From positions 248,001 through 312,000 of the forward strand of contig CADEFU010000003.1 in NCBI GenBank assembly GCA_902826695.1: DNA of 64,000 nucleotides, written 5' to 3'. The position numbers and the translations under genes are program-made. Below the pieces are notes generated by a model, which was not told the DNA's origin, ran no database searches, and saw only the letters and a program-made list of their open reading frames with translations. Numbering within the stretch: the stretch's first letter is position 1; each line of letters begins with the position of its first letter. Shown here one piece after another: positions 1-6,931 of this stretch. The DNA is from an uncultured Alphaproteobacteria bacterium. GTDB lineage: Bacteria > Pseudomonadota > Alphaproteobacteria > Micropepsales > Micropepsaceae.

Positions 1-159
1 GCCCAACACCGGAAACGCCGGAAGCAGAGCGATCGCATACGACACCGGCGCTGCCGGCGGATGATTGGTGAACATCCAGGTCACGCCGAGGACGGCGACG
101 ACGTAAGCGAGCATCGTTGGGATGAACCAAGCGATGTAACGTCTTCTGGCGGTGTTCAT
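1..159 (-). CDS. Small membrane protein, partial (C-terminus outside window)
   Basis: The first 53 codons of a leftward gene are visible; the rest lies off the window. The start ATG at 159 is preceded by AAGGA with 8 bases between, a good ribosome binding site. The N-terminus has three arginines (MNTARRRY) followed by a hydrophobic segment (about residues 9-30), a short polar stretch with NHPP, and the beginning of a second hydrophobic segment, so a small multi-pass inner-membrane protein is likely, with positive charges inside. I do not recognise the family. A perfect inverted repeat lies 33 to 57 bases upstream. Confidence 0.6.
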   Translation of the reverse strand, partial: MNTARRRYIAWFIPTMLAYVVAVLGVTWMFTNHPPAAPVSYAIALLPAFPVLG

Positions 160-191
160 GACAAGCTTCCTTGCTGTTATGACAAGGAACA

Positions 192-216
192 TTGACATCT
201 TGAGGTGCGATGTCAA
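192..216. promoter_or_regulatory. Perfect 8-bp inverted repeat, candidate operator
   Basis: TTGACATC and GATGTCAA form a perfect 8-bp inverted repeat around a 9-bp spacer. On the minus strand TTGACA (216-211) could also serve as a -35 hexamer with a weak AATGTT 17 bases on, so the dyad would overlap the promoter of the membrane gene starting at 159. Repressor operator is an inference; no regulator gene is visible nearby. Confidence 0.4.
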
Positions 217-254
217 GCAACCTTTACAAAAAATTGGCTTGATGAGTTTTTGAT

Positions 255-262
255 GATAATAT
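255..262. repeat. Left copy of 8-bp target-site duplication
   Basis: GATAATAT directly abuts the left inverted repeat of the transposon and is repeated exactly at 3065-3072. Eight base pairs is the duplication size known for the IS1595 family. It overlaps a promoter-like sequence (TTGGCT at 234, 17-bp spacer, TAATAT at 257). Confidence 0.85.
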
Positions 263-285
263 CGCATATATATACTTGACAAACA
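263..285 (+). repeat. Left terminal inverted repeat
   Basis: This 23-bp end begins with CGCA and continues with the 19-bp core shared with the other end. Mismatches to the right end are at positions 1, 3 and 4. It contains TTGACA (276-281), the apparent -35 hexamer of the transposase promoter. Confidence 0.85.
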
Positions 286-304
286 GACCGGCTAGCCCTA
301 GATA
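276..304 (+). promoter_or_regulatory. Transposase promoter, -35 inside the inverted repeat
   Basis: TTGACA (276-281), a 17-bp spacer and TAGATA (299-304) form a sigma70-like promoter reading into the transposase. The predicted start of transcription, about 7 bases after the -10, is near 311, which falls at the end of the left arm of the adjoining hairpin. Confidence 0.55.
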
Positions 305-324
305 AGGTCTCAGAAACGAGACCT
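305..324 (+). promoter_or_regulatory. Hairpin over the transposase ribosome binding site
   Basis: AGGTCTC (305-311), loop AGAAAC and GAGACCT (318-324) form a perfect 7-bp stem four bases before the start codon at 329. The only Shine-Dalgarno-like bases (GAG at 318-320) are in the right arm. Transcripts entering from outside would carry both arms and hide this site; transcripts from the element's own promoter would begin at or inside the hairpin and lack most of the left arm. Confidence 0.6.
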
Positions 325-328
325 GGCC

Positions 329-1267
329 ATGAGCATCCTAGACGCCCCCTATTTCCGCGACGATGAAGCGGCCTACGCCAAGCTCGAATCGGTCATGTGG
401 CCGTCCGGCCCAGAGTGCCCGCACTGCGGCGTCATCAATGATGCCCGCAAGATTGCGGCAAATCCGGCGAAGAAAGTCCGCCTCGGCCTCTACCGCTGCA
501 ACGGCTGCAAAGCCCAATTCACGGTGACGGTCGGGACGGTTTTCGAGCGCAGCCATATCCCGCTGCACAAGTGGCTGCAAGCCGCCTACCTGATTTGCTC
601 GTCCAAGAAAGGCATCAGCGCCAAGCAGATCGAGCGCACGGTGCAGGTCACCTACAAGTCCGCTTGGTTCATGATGCACCGCATCCGCGTGGCGATGGAC
701 CCGATCATCAAGACACCCGGCGAGCCTATCGGCGGCGCGGGCAAGATCGTCGAAGCGGACGAAACCTACATTGGGCGCAAGAAAGGCATGGAGAAGAAGC
801 GCGGCGGGTTCGACCATAAGCACGCGGTGCTCGGGCTTGTAGAGCGCGGCGGCGACGTCCGCACGTTTCATATCGACCGCGCGACGAAGGGTCTTGTGAA
901 GTCCATCGTTGACCAGCACGTCCGCCCGGAGACGCGTCACTACACGGACGGCGCGGCGATCTACGAAAACAACGCTATGGGCCTCCAAGGCGGCCACGAT
1001 TGGGTTGACCACGGTCGAGACGAATACGTTCGCGGCGACGTTCACACCAACACGATTGAAGGCTACTTCTCGATCTTCAAGCGCGGCATGAAGGGCATCT
1101 ACCAGCATTGCAGCGAGAAGCACCTTGTGAAGTACCTCGCTGAATTCGACTTCCGCTACAACAACCGTGAGGCGATGGGCGTTAACGACAGTAAACGCAC
1201 GGACCATGCGCTAAAGGGCGCGCGCGGGAAGCGTCTCACTTATCGGCGGATTGACACACGGGTCTGA
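329..1267 (+). CDS. IS1595-family transposase
   Basis: This 312-aa protein is the DDE transposase of the element. It has an N-terminal zinc ribbon (CPHC at residues 30-33 and CNGC at 57-60), a helical region with the family's SAWFMMHRIR motif (about 111-120), then the ISXO2-type catalytic domain with ADETYIG (D144), YTDG (D207) and HTNTIEG followed by FKRG (E244, K251). Length and motif order are as expected and the frame is intact. Translation is probably limited by the hairpin at 305-324. The long open frame on the opposite strand is a shadow. Confidence 0.93.
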   Translation: MSILDAPYFRDDEAAYAKLESVMWPSGPECPHCGVINDARKIAANPAKKVRLGLYRCNGCKAQFTVTVGTVFERSHIPLHKWLQAAYLICSSKKGISAKQIERTVQVTYKSAWFMMHRIRVAMDPIIKTPGEPIGGAGKIVEADETYIGRKKGMEKKRGGFDHKHAVLGLVERGGDVRTFHIDRATKGLVKSIVDQHVRPETRHYTDGAAIYENNAMGLQGGHDWVDHGRDEYVRGDVHTNTIEGYFSIFKRGMKGIYQHCSEKHLVKYLAEFDFRYNNREAMGVNDSKRTDHALKGARGKRLTYRRIDTRV

Positions 1268-1398
1268 CTCAAAACGCCGCATACGAAAACGCGACTTGAG
1301 CCGCTGACTCTGCTGTGCGAGTCTTGGTTGGGCATGCGGAACAACCTCGGCCGGGAGGCCCTGGCATCTGACGGGACGGTCGCCACCCTTGAGGCGGC

Positions 1399-2307
1399 CT
1401 AGAAAGCCCTAGGAGCAGACGAGGCCGGTGCCCACCATTGCTTCGGATAGCCATAGAACTTGAAGATTTCTTGTTGTTCCGCCGTGAGCTTTGCCGCTTT
1501 GAATCCTGGAAGCAGTTTGACGCCGTAGCCTGAAATTTGTCCGCCGACTTTGTCGGGCGCGCGTGCCATTCGATCATGCAATAGTTTGGCATACGACGCA
1601 TCACACGGGCCGCTTTCAGCGCAGTCTGCCGCTTGGAAGAACGCTCCGGCGACCACATCCGCGAGCTTTAACCCCGCTCGGCTTTGATGCGGATACACCT
1701 CAAGCAAGTGCGAATGCAGCGTGTCCCACTCGATGTCGCCCGCCGTCAAGAACATGTTATCCGCGCGGCTTTTCGGTCTGATCCATTCATAGTAGGCCCT
1801 CATCTGCGCGTATCTTAGACCACCTCGCTCGCTGTACTCGACTTTGAGACGCTTAACCTCGCCGTATTTTGCGCGCGAGTGAGCCGCCACGAAGTGGGTC
1901 ATTCTCTCAAGCAGGACGCGAGTCAGCCAGCAGTAGAACCAATTGTCCGAGGGAACCTTGGCGGCGTTTTGGTTGTTGTAGCCCTCCATGTTCTTCTTGT
2001 TTGATGCCACCACGAAGCAACGCAAAGGCAGCGCCGCAACCGATCTGCACAACGTGGTGCGACCCGCGACGTTCAGTTTGGAGAAGTGAATGTCTTTGAG
2101 TTGCTTGCTCGGAAGAGAATCGCGCGCTGCCTTGATCCAGTGCGGGACCTCCGCCTCGCGCTCGGCGTCGATCACGACGCCAGAGACAATCAGCCACTCG
2201 CTAGAGCCAGCCGTTGCACGAGTTTTGATACGTTTCAGGCCAGGATCGCCAGACTCGTCAACGTATGCTACGTAATGATATTCGGGCTTCTGGATACCGG
2301 CACTCAT
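1399..2307 (-). CDS. DUF3800 domain protein, transposon cargo
   Basis: This 302-aa protein begins with the DUF3800 signature YVDESGDPG at residues 15-23, the acidic motif at the end of strand 1 in this RNase H-like family. Further acidic residues, including D in LKLADVVAG near the C-terminus, fit the family. DUF3800 proteins occur mostly on mobile elements and near defence genes; their biochemical role is not settled, a metal-dependent nuclease being the usual guess. I chose the ATG at 2307 because the DUF starts just after it; an upstream ATG at 2337 would overlap the divergent gene. The two start codons overlap on opposite strands in the sequence CATG (2305-2308). Confidence 0.85.
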   Translation of the reverse strand: MSAGIQKPEYHYVAYVDESGDPGLKRIKTRATAGSSEWLIVSGVVIDAEREAEVPHWIKAARDSLPSKQLKDIHFSKLNVAGRTTLCRSVAALPLRCFVVASNKKNMEGYNNQNAAKVPSDNWFYCWLTRVLLERMTHFVAAHSRAKYGEVKRLKVEYSERGGLRYAQMRAYYEWIRPKSRADNMFLTAGDIEWDTLHSHLLEVYPHQSRAGLKLADVVAGAFFQAADCAESGPCDASYAKLLHDRMARAPDKVGGQISGYGVKLLPGFKAAKLTAEQQEIFKFYGYPKQWWAPASSAPRAF

Positions 2308-2506
2308 GGCACGCACGAAAACGAAAAAACGGGACACAAAGAATCAGCATACAGCGTTCAAGAAGGCCGCGCGTGAACTAGGGTGCGACCAACGCGAGGG
2401 CGCATTTGATGCTGCGCTGGGCAAGCTGGCGCGATCAGCGCCGGTGCCGAAACCGAAGCCACGCCCGGTGCGGCGCAAGCCGTTGCTCGTATTCGATGAC
2501 GTATGA
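2306..2506 (+). CDS. Small basic protein (66 aa), transposon cargo
   Basis: A lysine/arginine-rich N-terminus (MARTKTKKRDTK) is followed by AARELGCDQREGAFDAALGKLAR and a proline/lysine tail. The ELGCD...AFD..L.K.A pattern resembles a widespread family of short uncharacterised proteins found on mobile elements and phages in alphaproteobacteria (from memory). A DNA- or RNA-binding role would fit the charge but is a guess. It diverges from the DUF3800 gene with overlapping start codons, so each gene's promoter must lie inside the other's coding region or transcription must come from elsewhere. Confidence 0.6.
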   Translation: MARTKTKKRDTKNQHTAFKKAARELGCDQREGAFDAALGKLARSAPVPKPKPRPVRRKPLLVFDDV

Positions 2507-2547
2507 GGCCCGGCTCCACCGTTGTTCTATCCTCGGGCCACACGCGC

Positions 2548-2718
2548 TTACACCTCGTAGACTGGTGCGGTATAGCTACGCTTCACTAGGTTAACCCCAT
2601 CTAGCGCATCACTTTTGTTCCAGTAGGCTTCACCAGAGTCCGCAATCGTGCGATGATTCTCGGACTTAAGACGCCAGCGCCATTGGTTGTGCCTGTCGCG
2701 GTAGATTTCGTAGTACAT
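2548..2718 (-). CDS. DUF1508 (YegP-like) protein, 56 aa, transposon cargo
   Basis: The minus strand encodes a 56-residue protein starting MYYEIYRDRHNQWRWRLKSE and continuing with IADSGEAYWNKSDALDGV and LVKRS. This is the compact DUF1508/YegP fold pattern: aromatic strand, WRWRL, I-A-x-S-G-E-x-Y, then a helix with the I/V-x-x-V-K motif. A single repeat is present, as in short family members. The gene is intact with a TAA stop. Its function is unknown. It converges with the 66-aa gene (41 bases between the stops) and its ATG overlaps the ATG of the next rightward gene in CATG (2716-2719). Confidence 0.8.
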   Translation of the reverse strand: MYYEIYRDRHNQWRWRLKSENHRTIADSGEAYWNKSDALDGVNLVKRSYTAPVYEV

Positions 2719-2962
2719 GGATGTCACTCCGATGGATGATGAAAGATACGCGACACACTTGTTCAGCTACCCGTTCGAGGGTGCGAAATGGACCATCGAC
2801 ATCCGGGCAAGGGATGCAGATGAAGCTCAGCGTCGGCTGCGGGCTCTGGCGTGGGCCACCTATGACGGTGTGCTCGTTGCCAGAGTCCCAGCGGCTCCCG
2901 GCGGGCTCATTTCGCGACTCGGATCAGGGCTGAGGCGCATCGCAAGGACCATCCTCCGCTGA
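2717..2962 (+). CDS. Small protein (81 aa), transposon cargo
   Basis: The protein contains FSYPFEGAKWTIDIRARDADEA, RLRALAWATYDGVL and ARVPAA before a basic amphipathic C-terminus (GLRRIARTILR). I recall similar short proteins with an F-x-Y-x-F-E-G-x-x-W start and a D-G-x-L-x-A-x-I/V-P motif in alphaproteobacterial accessory DNA, but no function. The start may be ATG 2717 or, perhaps better, ATG 2732 (MDDERYATH), which would avoid overlapping the divergent DUF1508 start. It is the last gene before the right end of the transposon. Confidence 0.6.
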   Translation: MDVTPMDDERYATHLFSYPFEGAKWTIDIRARDADEAQRRLRALAWATYDGVLVARVPAAPGGLISRLGSGLRRIARTILR

Positions 2963-3041
2963 GTCGGGGGTAAAACCACATGCTTTCGTAGCGATATCCC
3001 ACGATTAGTTGTGGAAGGCCCCTATGCTACCCATGGGGTGT

Positions 3042-3064
3042 TGTTTGTCAAGTATATATACACC
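3042..3064 (-). repeat. Right terminal inverted repeat
   Basis: Read on the minus strand this end begins GGTG and continues with the same 19-bp core as the left end. On the plus strand it contains TTGTCA (3045-3050), a possible outward-facing -35 hexamer placed 16 bp before TAATAT (3067-3072) in the target duplication. Confidence 0.85.
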
Positions 3065-3072
3065 GATAATAT
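3065..3072. repeat. Right copy of 8-bp target-site duplication
   Basis: GATAATAT, identical to 255-262, starts at the base after the right inverted repeat. It carries the -10-like TAATAT (3067-3072) that belonged to the uninterrupted target promoter. Confidence 0.85.
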
Positions 3073-3131
3073 GATTGACGTGTCGAGGCGGCGTTCCTAC
3101 ATCGGTCTCAGCACTTCGGGAGCAAGAAGCG

Positions 3132-3421
3132 ATGAGCAAACTGAATATAGGAGTCGGCGAGGAGTTTCCGTTGGACGACGCGCCGAGGAGCGAGCGCCAT
3201 CATCCTTGTGGCGCCCATTGGCGCACCGCATGCGCCGTCGCCACCATCGGCATCGTGCCGTCGCCACACTGCTGGTGTTGCCCGCGGCCGCCGCATCGGT
3301 GACAGCGGCAATCCTGTACCCGCTCGCGACATTGGGCGTGATCGGTGGGCTGGGTGCCGCGACTGCGATCTACCGTCACGCGCGCCGCGATGGCGCGAAC
3401 CCGCCGCAGGAGCAAAAGTGA
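3132..3421 (+). pseudogene. Small membrane protein gene, probably frameshifted
   Basis: An ATG at 3132 opens a frame reading MSKLNIGVGEEFPLDDAPRS then a His/Arg-rich stretch to HWR (codons ending at 3224). The neighbouring frame continues from there with HRMRRRHHRHR, a hydrophobic segment and a basic tail, ending at 3421. Neither half looks complete: the first frame turns into Cys/Pro-rich nonsense and stops at 3302, the second has only an internal ATG at 3230 (63 aa). The MSKLNIGVGEEFPLDD start resembles small alphaproteobacterial proteins (memory). A one-base loss near 3224, a sequencing error or a -1 ribosomal shift would each explain it. The transposon ends 60 bp upstream. Confidence 0.5.
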
Positions 3422-3681
3422 TGCGTCACCACGGATTTCATCACCGCCGCGCCGCCGCGGAAGGTGATCGCACGACGACGCGCGTCCAACTCGAACTCCC
3501 GCCGCAAGCAATGGAACGTCTTCAGCGACTTAAAGAGAAGACGGAAGCGGCATCCTATGCGGAAGTCATCCGCAACGCGCTTCGTCTGCTCGAAGCCCTC
3601 GTCGACGAACACGACAAAGGTGCCGAGTTCACGCTTCGCAAGCCCGATGGCGAGACGATCGCCTACAAAATCTTCGTCTAG
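3421..3681 (+). CDS. Ribbon-helix-helix (CopG-like) DNA-binding protein, 86 aa
   Basis: After a basic start (MRHHGFHHRR) comes TTTRVQLELPPQAMERLQRL and a second helix SYAEVIRNALRLLEALV, the beta-helix-helix layout of the RHH/CopG/MetJ fold (about residues 17-60), then a C-terminal strand region ending in YKIFV. RHH proteins bind operators as dimers. The ATG shares one base with the TGA of the preceding frame, and GGAG lies just upstream, so translation is coupled to the small membrane gene. It may regulate that gene; this is inferred from position only. Confidence 0.72.
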   Translation: MRHHGFHHRRAAAEGDRTTTRVQLELPPQAMERLQRLKEKTEAASYAEVIRNALRLLEALVDEHDKGAEFTLRKPDGETIAYKIFV

Positions 3682-3688
3682 AAATGCT

Positions 3689-3710
3689 GAGGGGGCCGAT
3701 CGGCCCCCTC
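3689..3710. terminator. Palindromic bidirectional terminator
   Basis: A perfect 22-bp palindrome (GAGGGGGCCGA and its complement) lies between the convergent ends of the RHH gene and ccrM. There is no T-run, so termination may be inefficient or factor-assisted. Confidence 0.55.
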
Positions 3711-3716
3711 GAAGCG

Positions 3717-4829
<1,113 letters not shown>

Positions 4830-4904
4830 TTACCGCCCTGATGCGTCATGCAGGCGCGCGCGATGGCGTGCCGGCGATGCCGTCAGAACGTGGTTTGACT
4901 TAGT

Positions 4905-5043
4905 GAGTCCGCGGCGGCCCCGATGTTGTGCCCTACCAAAACCGTCGCTAGACCTCGCGACGTTGAATCACGGATGACTCGCCGTCAATAAGTGTTTTGA
5001 ATCAGATCGTTAATCGCGGAATCGATCTTGAATCATCGGACTC
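4905..5043. promoter_or_regulatory. Cluster of seven GANTC sites upstream of ccrM
   Basis: GANTC occurs at 4905, 4965, 4976, 4999, 5019, 5030 and 5039. The last six fall within 79 bp. Three are in the repeated octamer TTGAATCA (4963, 4997, 5028). At this base composition about one site per 300 bp is expected. CcrM methylates this motif, so the methylation state of the region could feed back on ccrM transcription, as is known in Caulobacter with two leader sites. Confidence 0.8.
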
Positions 5044-5061
5044 GCGAACCACTAGATGTTG

Positions 5062-5107
5062 TTCGCGCTTAACGATGTTGCTGTGAATAAGTTTCGTTAA
5101 GCGCGAA
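5062..5107. promoter_or_regulatory. 14-bp inverted repeat enclosing a DnaA-box-like site
   Basis: TTCGCGCTTAACGA (5062-5075) and its exact complement (5094-5107) flank an 18-bp spacer. The spacer contains TGTGAATAA (5082-5090), the reverse of TTATTCACA, which fits the DnaA-box consensus TTATNCACA. Each arm contains TTAA, the core of a CtrA half-site, though not with the N7 spacing of a full CtrA box. It lies 11 bp after the rnhB stop, so a terminator role is also possible, but no T-run follows. Confidence 0.5.
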
Positions 5108-5118
5108 ACGCGCGCCGC

Positions 5119-5724
5119 TCAACTCGCGAAACGCAACTTCAACTGCGCGATCGGCGCAAAGCTTCTGCGATGATGTGCCGTCGGCCCCAGCCGATCGAGC
5201 GCGGCCAAGTGATCGGCCGTCCCATATCCTTTGTTGCGCGCCCAGTTGTAACCTGGATGCGCCGCGTCGAGTTCACACATGATGCGATCCCGCGTCACCT
5301 TGGCGACGATCGAAGCCGCCGCGATCGACATCGACTTCGCGTCGCCCTCGATGATCGTCTCGACCGGGCAGGCGAGGGCAGGGGCGCGGTTCCCGTCCAC
5401 GAACGCCATGACGGGCGCGAGCGAAAGCTGCTCCGTTGCCCGCCGCATGGCGAGCATCGTCGCTTGCAGGATGTTGATCTCGTCGATCTCCTCGACGCTC
5501 GCGCAGGCGATGCCGACGGCGAGCGCCCGCTCCATGATCTTCTCGAACGCCTTTTCGCGGGCCTCGGCCGTCATCGCTTTGGAGTCATCGAGTCCGCGCG
5601 GCAACCGTGCCGGATCCAAGATCACTGCGGCGGCAAACACGGGGCCGGCCAACGGTCCACGCCCAACCTCATCGATCCCCGCAACGGGGCCGTCGATCTT
5701 CCGTTCGCGCGTAAAAGACGGCAT
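5119..5724 (-). CDS. rnhB: Ribonuclease HII
   Basis: The 201-aa enzyme cleaves RNA embedded in duplex DNA, including single ribonucleotides. GIDEVGRGPLAG (residues 16-27) carries the first two metal ligands D18 and E19; D110 in FVDGNRAPAL and D128 in IEGDAKSMSIAAASIVAK complete the DEDD centre, and the C-terminal HHRRSFAPI motif is present. The usual DSKKLS motif reads DSKAMT, a mild deviation. Length is normal. It lies between the radical SAM gene (45 bp upstream) and ccrM, the order known from other alphaproteobacteria. Confidence 0.96.
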   Translation of the reverse strand: MPSFTRERKIDGPVAGIDEVGRGPLAGPVFAAAVILDPARLPRGLDDSKAMTAEAREKAFEKIMERALAVGIACASVEEIDEINILQATMLAMRRATEQLSLAPVMAFVDGNRAPALACPVETIIEGDAKSMSIAAASIVAKVTRDRIMCELDAAHPGYNWARNKGYGTADHLAALDRLGPTAHHRRSFAPIAQLKLRFAS

Positions 5725-5769
5725 CGGGGCGGCGGCTCCTGGAAGCCCCCGCCGATCATGCGAGGGGCG

Positions 5770-6894
5770 CTACAACAACCGCAACTGATCGCCCGCCGCC
5801 GGTGGCGGCTTGAACAAATCAGTCGCAAGCGGCGTCCACCATTGATTGAGTCCGAGCCGATCGCAAGCAAGCTTGAACCGCTTCGCGATCAGGTCCGCGT
5901 AAACCCCGGTCCCCTTCATGCGTTTTCCCCATTCCGCGTCGTAGTCCTTGCCGTCTCGCATGGAGCGGATCAGCGACATCACATGTGAGGCGCGCCCCGG
6001 TTGCTCGGCCTCCAACCACTCGCGAAACAGGTCTTTGATCTCAAGCGGCAGCCTAAGCACCACATACCCGGCATGCCGCGCGCCCGCCTCCCGCGCGCGC
6101 TCCAAAATCGCTTCCATCTCGTGATCGTTGAGCGCCGGGATCATCGGGGCCGTCATCACCGACGCCGGCACGCCGGCCGCAGTCAGTTCGCGGATCGCCT
6201 CAAGCCGCCGTTCTGGCGTCGGTGCCCGCGGCTCCATCGCCCGCGCGAGCTTGCGATCGAGCGTCGTCACCGAAATGGCAACCCGCGCGAGATTGTCCTT
6301 CGCCATCTCGGACAAGATGTCGAGATCGCGCAACACACGGTTCGACTTCGTCACGATCCCAACCGGATGCCGGAAGTCCCGCAGCACCTTCAGGACCTCC
6401 CGCGTCACCTGATACTTCTCGTCGATCGGCTGATAGGGATCCGTATTCGTGCCCAACGCCATCGAGCGCACCTGATAGCCAGGCTTCCTCAGCTCCTGCG
6501 CCAACAGCTGTGCGGCTTTCGGCTTTGCAAACAGCCGGCTCTCAAAATCCTGCCCCGGCGACAACCCAAGATACGCATGAGTGGGCCGCGCAAAGCAGTA
6601 CACGCAACCATGCTCGCACCCGCGATAGGGATTGATCGACCGGTCGAACGGAATGTCGGGCGAGTCGTTGCGCGCGATGATCGTTCGCGTCGCATCGATC
6701 GCAACAGTGGTCGCGAGTTTCGGCGCCTCCTCATCGACCGTTCCCCACCCGTCGTCGATGAGCACCCGATGCTCGCGCTCGAACCGGCCGCTGACATTGC
6801 TCAGCGTCCCGCGTCCCTTCACGCCTGATGGGTGCGCGGCGAACTCGCCCTCCTGCGGCGGTCGCGGCCCATGCCCGACGATGTTCTTGGCCAT
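5770..6894 (-). CDS. PA0069-family radical SAM protein
   Basis: The 374-aa protein has the radical SAM cluster motif RGCEHGCVYCF with C93, C97 and C100, preceded by the family's long N-terminal region (SNVSGRFE, INPYRGC) and followed by GTNTDPYQPIDEKYQVTR and TKSNRVLRDLDIL typical of the PA0069/Rv2578c group. These are related to spore photoproduct lyase, but the substrate is unknown. Leftward transcription: 37 bp after the GNAT gene and 45 bp before rnhB, so the three are probably one transcription unit. Confidence 0.9.
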   Translation of the reverse strand: MAKNIVGHGPRPPQEGEFAAHPSGVKGRGTLSNVSGRFEREHRVLIDDGWGTVDEEAPKLATTVAIDATRTIIARNDSPDIPFDRSINPYRGCEHGCVYCFARPTHAYLGLSPGQDFESRLFAKPKAAQLLAQELRKPGYQVRSMALGTNTDPYQPIDEKYQVTREVLKVLRDFRHPVGIVTKSNRVLRDLDILSEMAKDNLARVAISVTTLDRKLARAMEPRAPTPERRLEAIRELTAAGVPASVMTAPMIPALNDHEMEAILERAREAGARHAGYVVLRLPLEIKDLFREWLEAEQPGRASHVMSLIRSMRDGKDYDAEWGKRMKGTGVYADLIAKRFKLACDRLGLNQWWTPLATDLFKPPPAAGDQLRLL

Positions 6895-6931
6895 CGGGGC
6901 AGCATATCAGAAGGCAAGAACAAAACAAGAA

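Larger units (their letters stand above)
263..3064 (+). mobile_element. IS1595-family transposon with cargo genes, 2.8 kb
   Basis: The element is bounded by 23-bp terminal inverted repeats (263-285 and 3042-3064) that match at 20 of 23 positions, including the 19-bp core TATATATACTTGACAAACA, and by an 8-bp direct repeat GATAATAT on each side. It holds an IS1595-type transposase followed by four cargo genes that have no transposition role: DUF3800 (minus), a 66-aa basic protein (plus), a DUF1508/YegP protein (minus) and an 81-aa protein (plus). Passenger genes are known in this family. Both ends and the transposase look intact, so the copy may still be active. The cargo reads as less GC-rich than the chromosome around it. 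Confidence 0.88.

Noticed and set aside
338-1207. 289-aa open frame on the minus strand opposite the transposase
   Set aside because: It mirrors the codon structure of the transposase, has no ribosome site and shows no domain.
3011-3421. 136-aa frame running across the right end of the transposon
   Set aside because: Its first 70 residues translate transposon-end and promoter sequence; only the end after 3224 looks like protein.
4905-5107. Chromosomal replication origin at the GANTC/DnaA-like region
   Set aside because: Only one DnaA-box-like site and no AT-rich unwinding stretch or origin genes; upstream control of ccrM explains it better.
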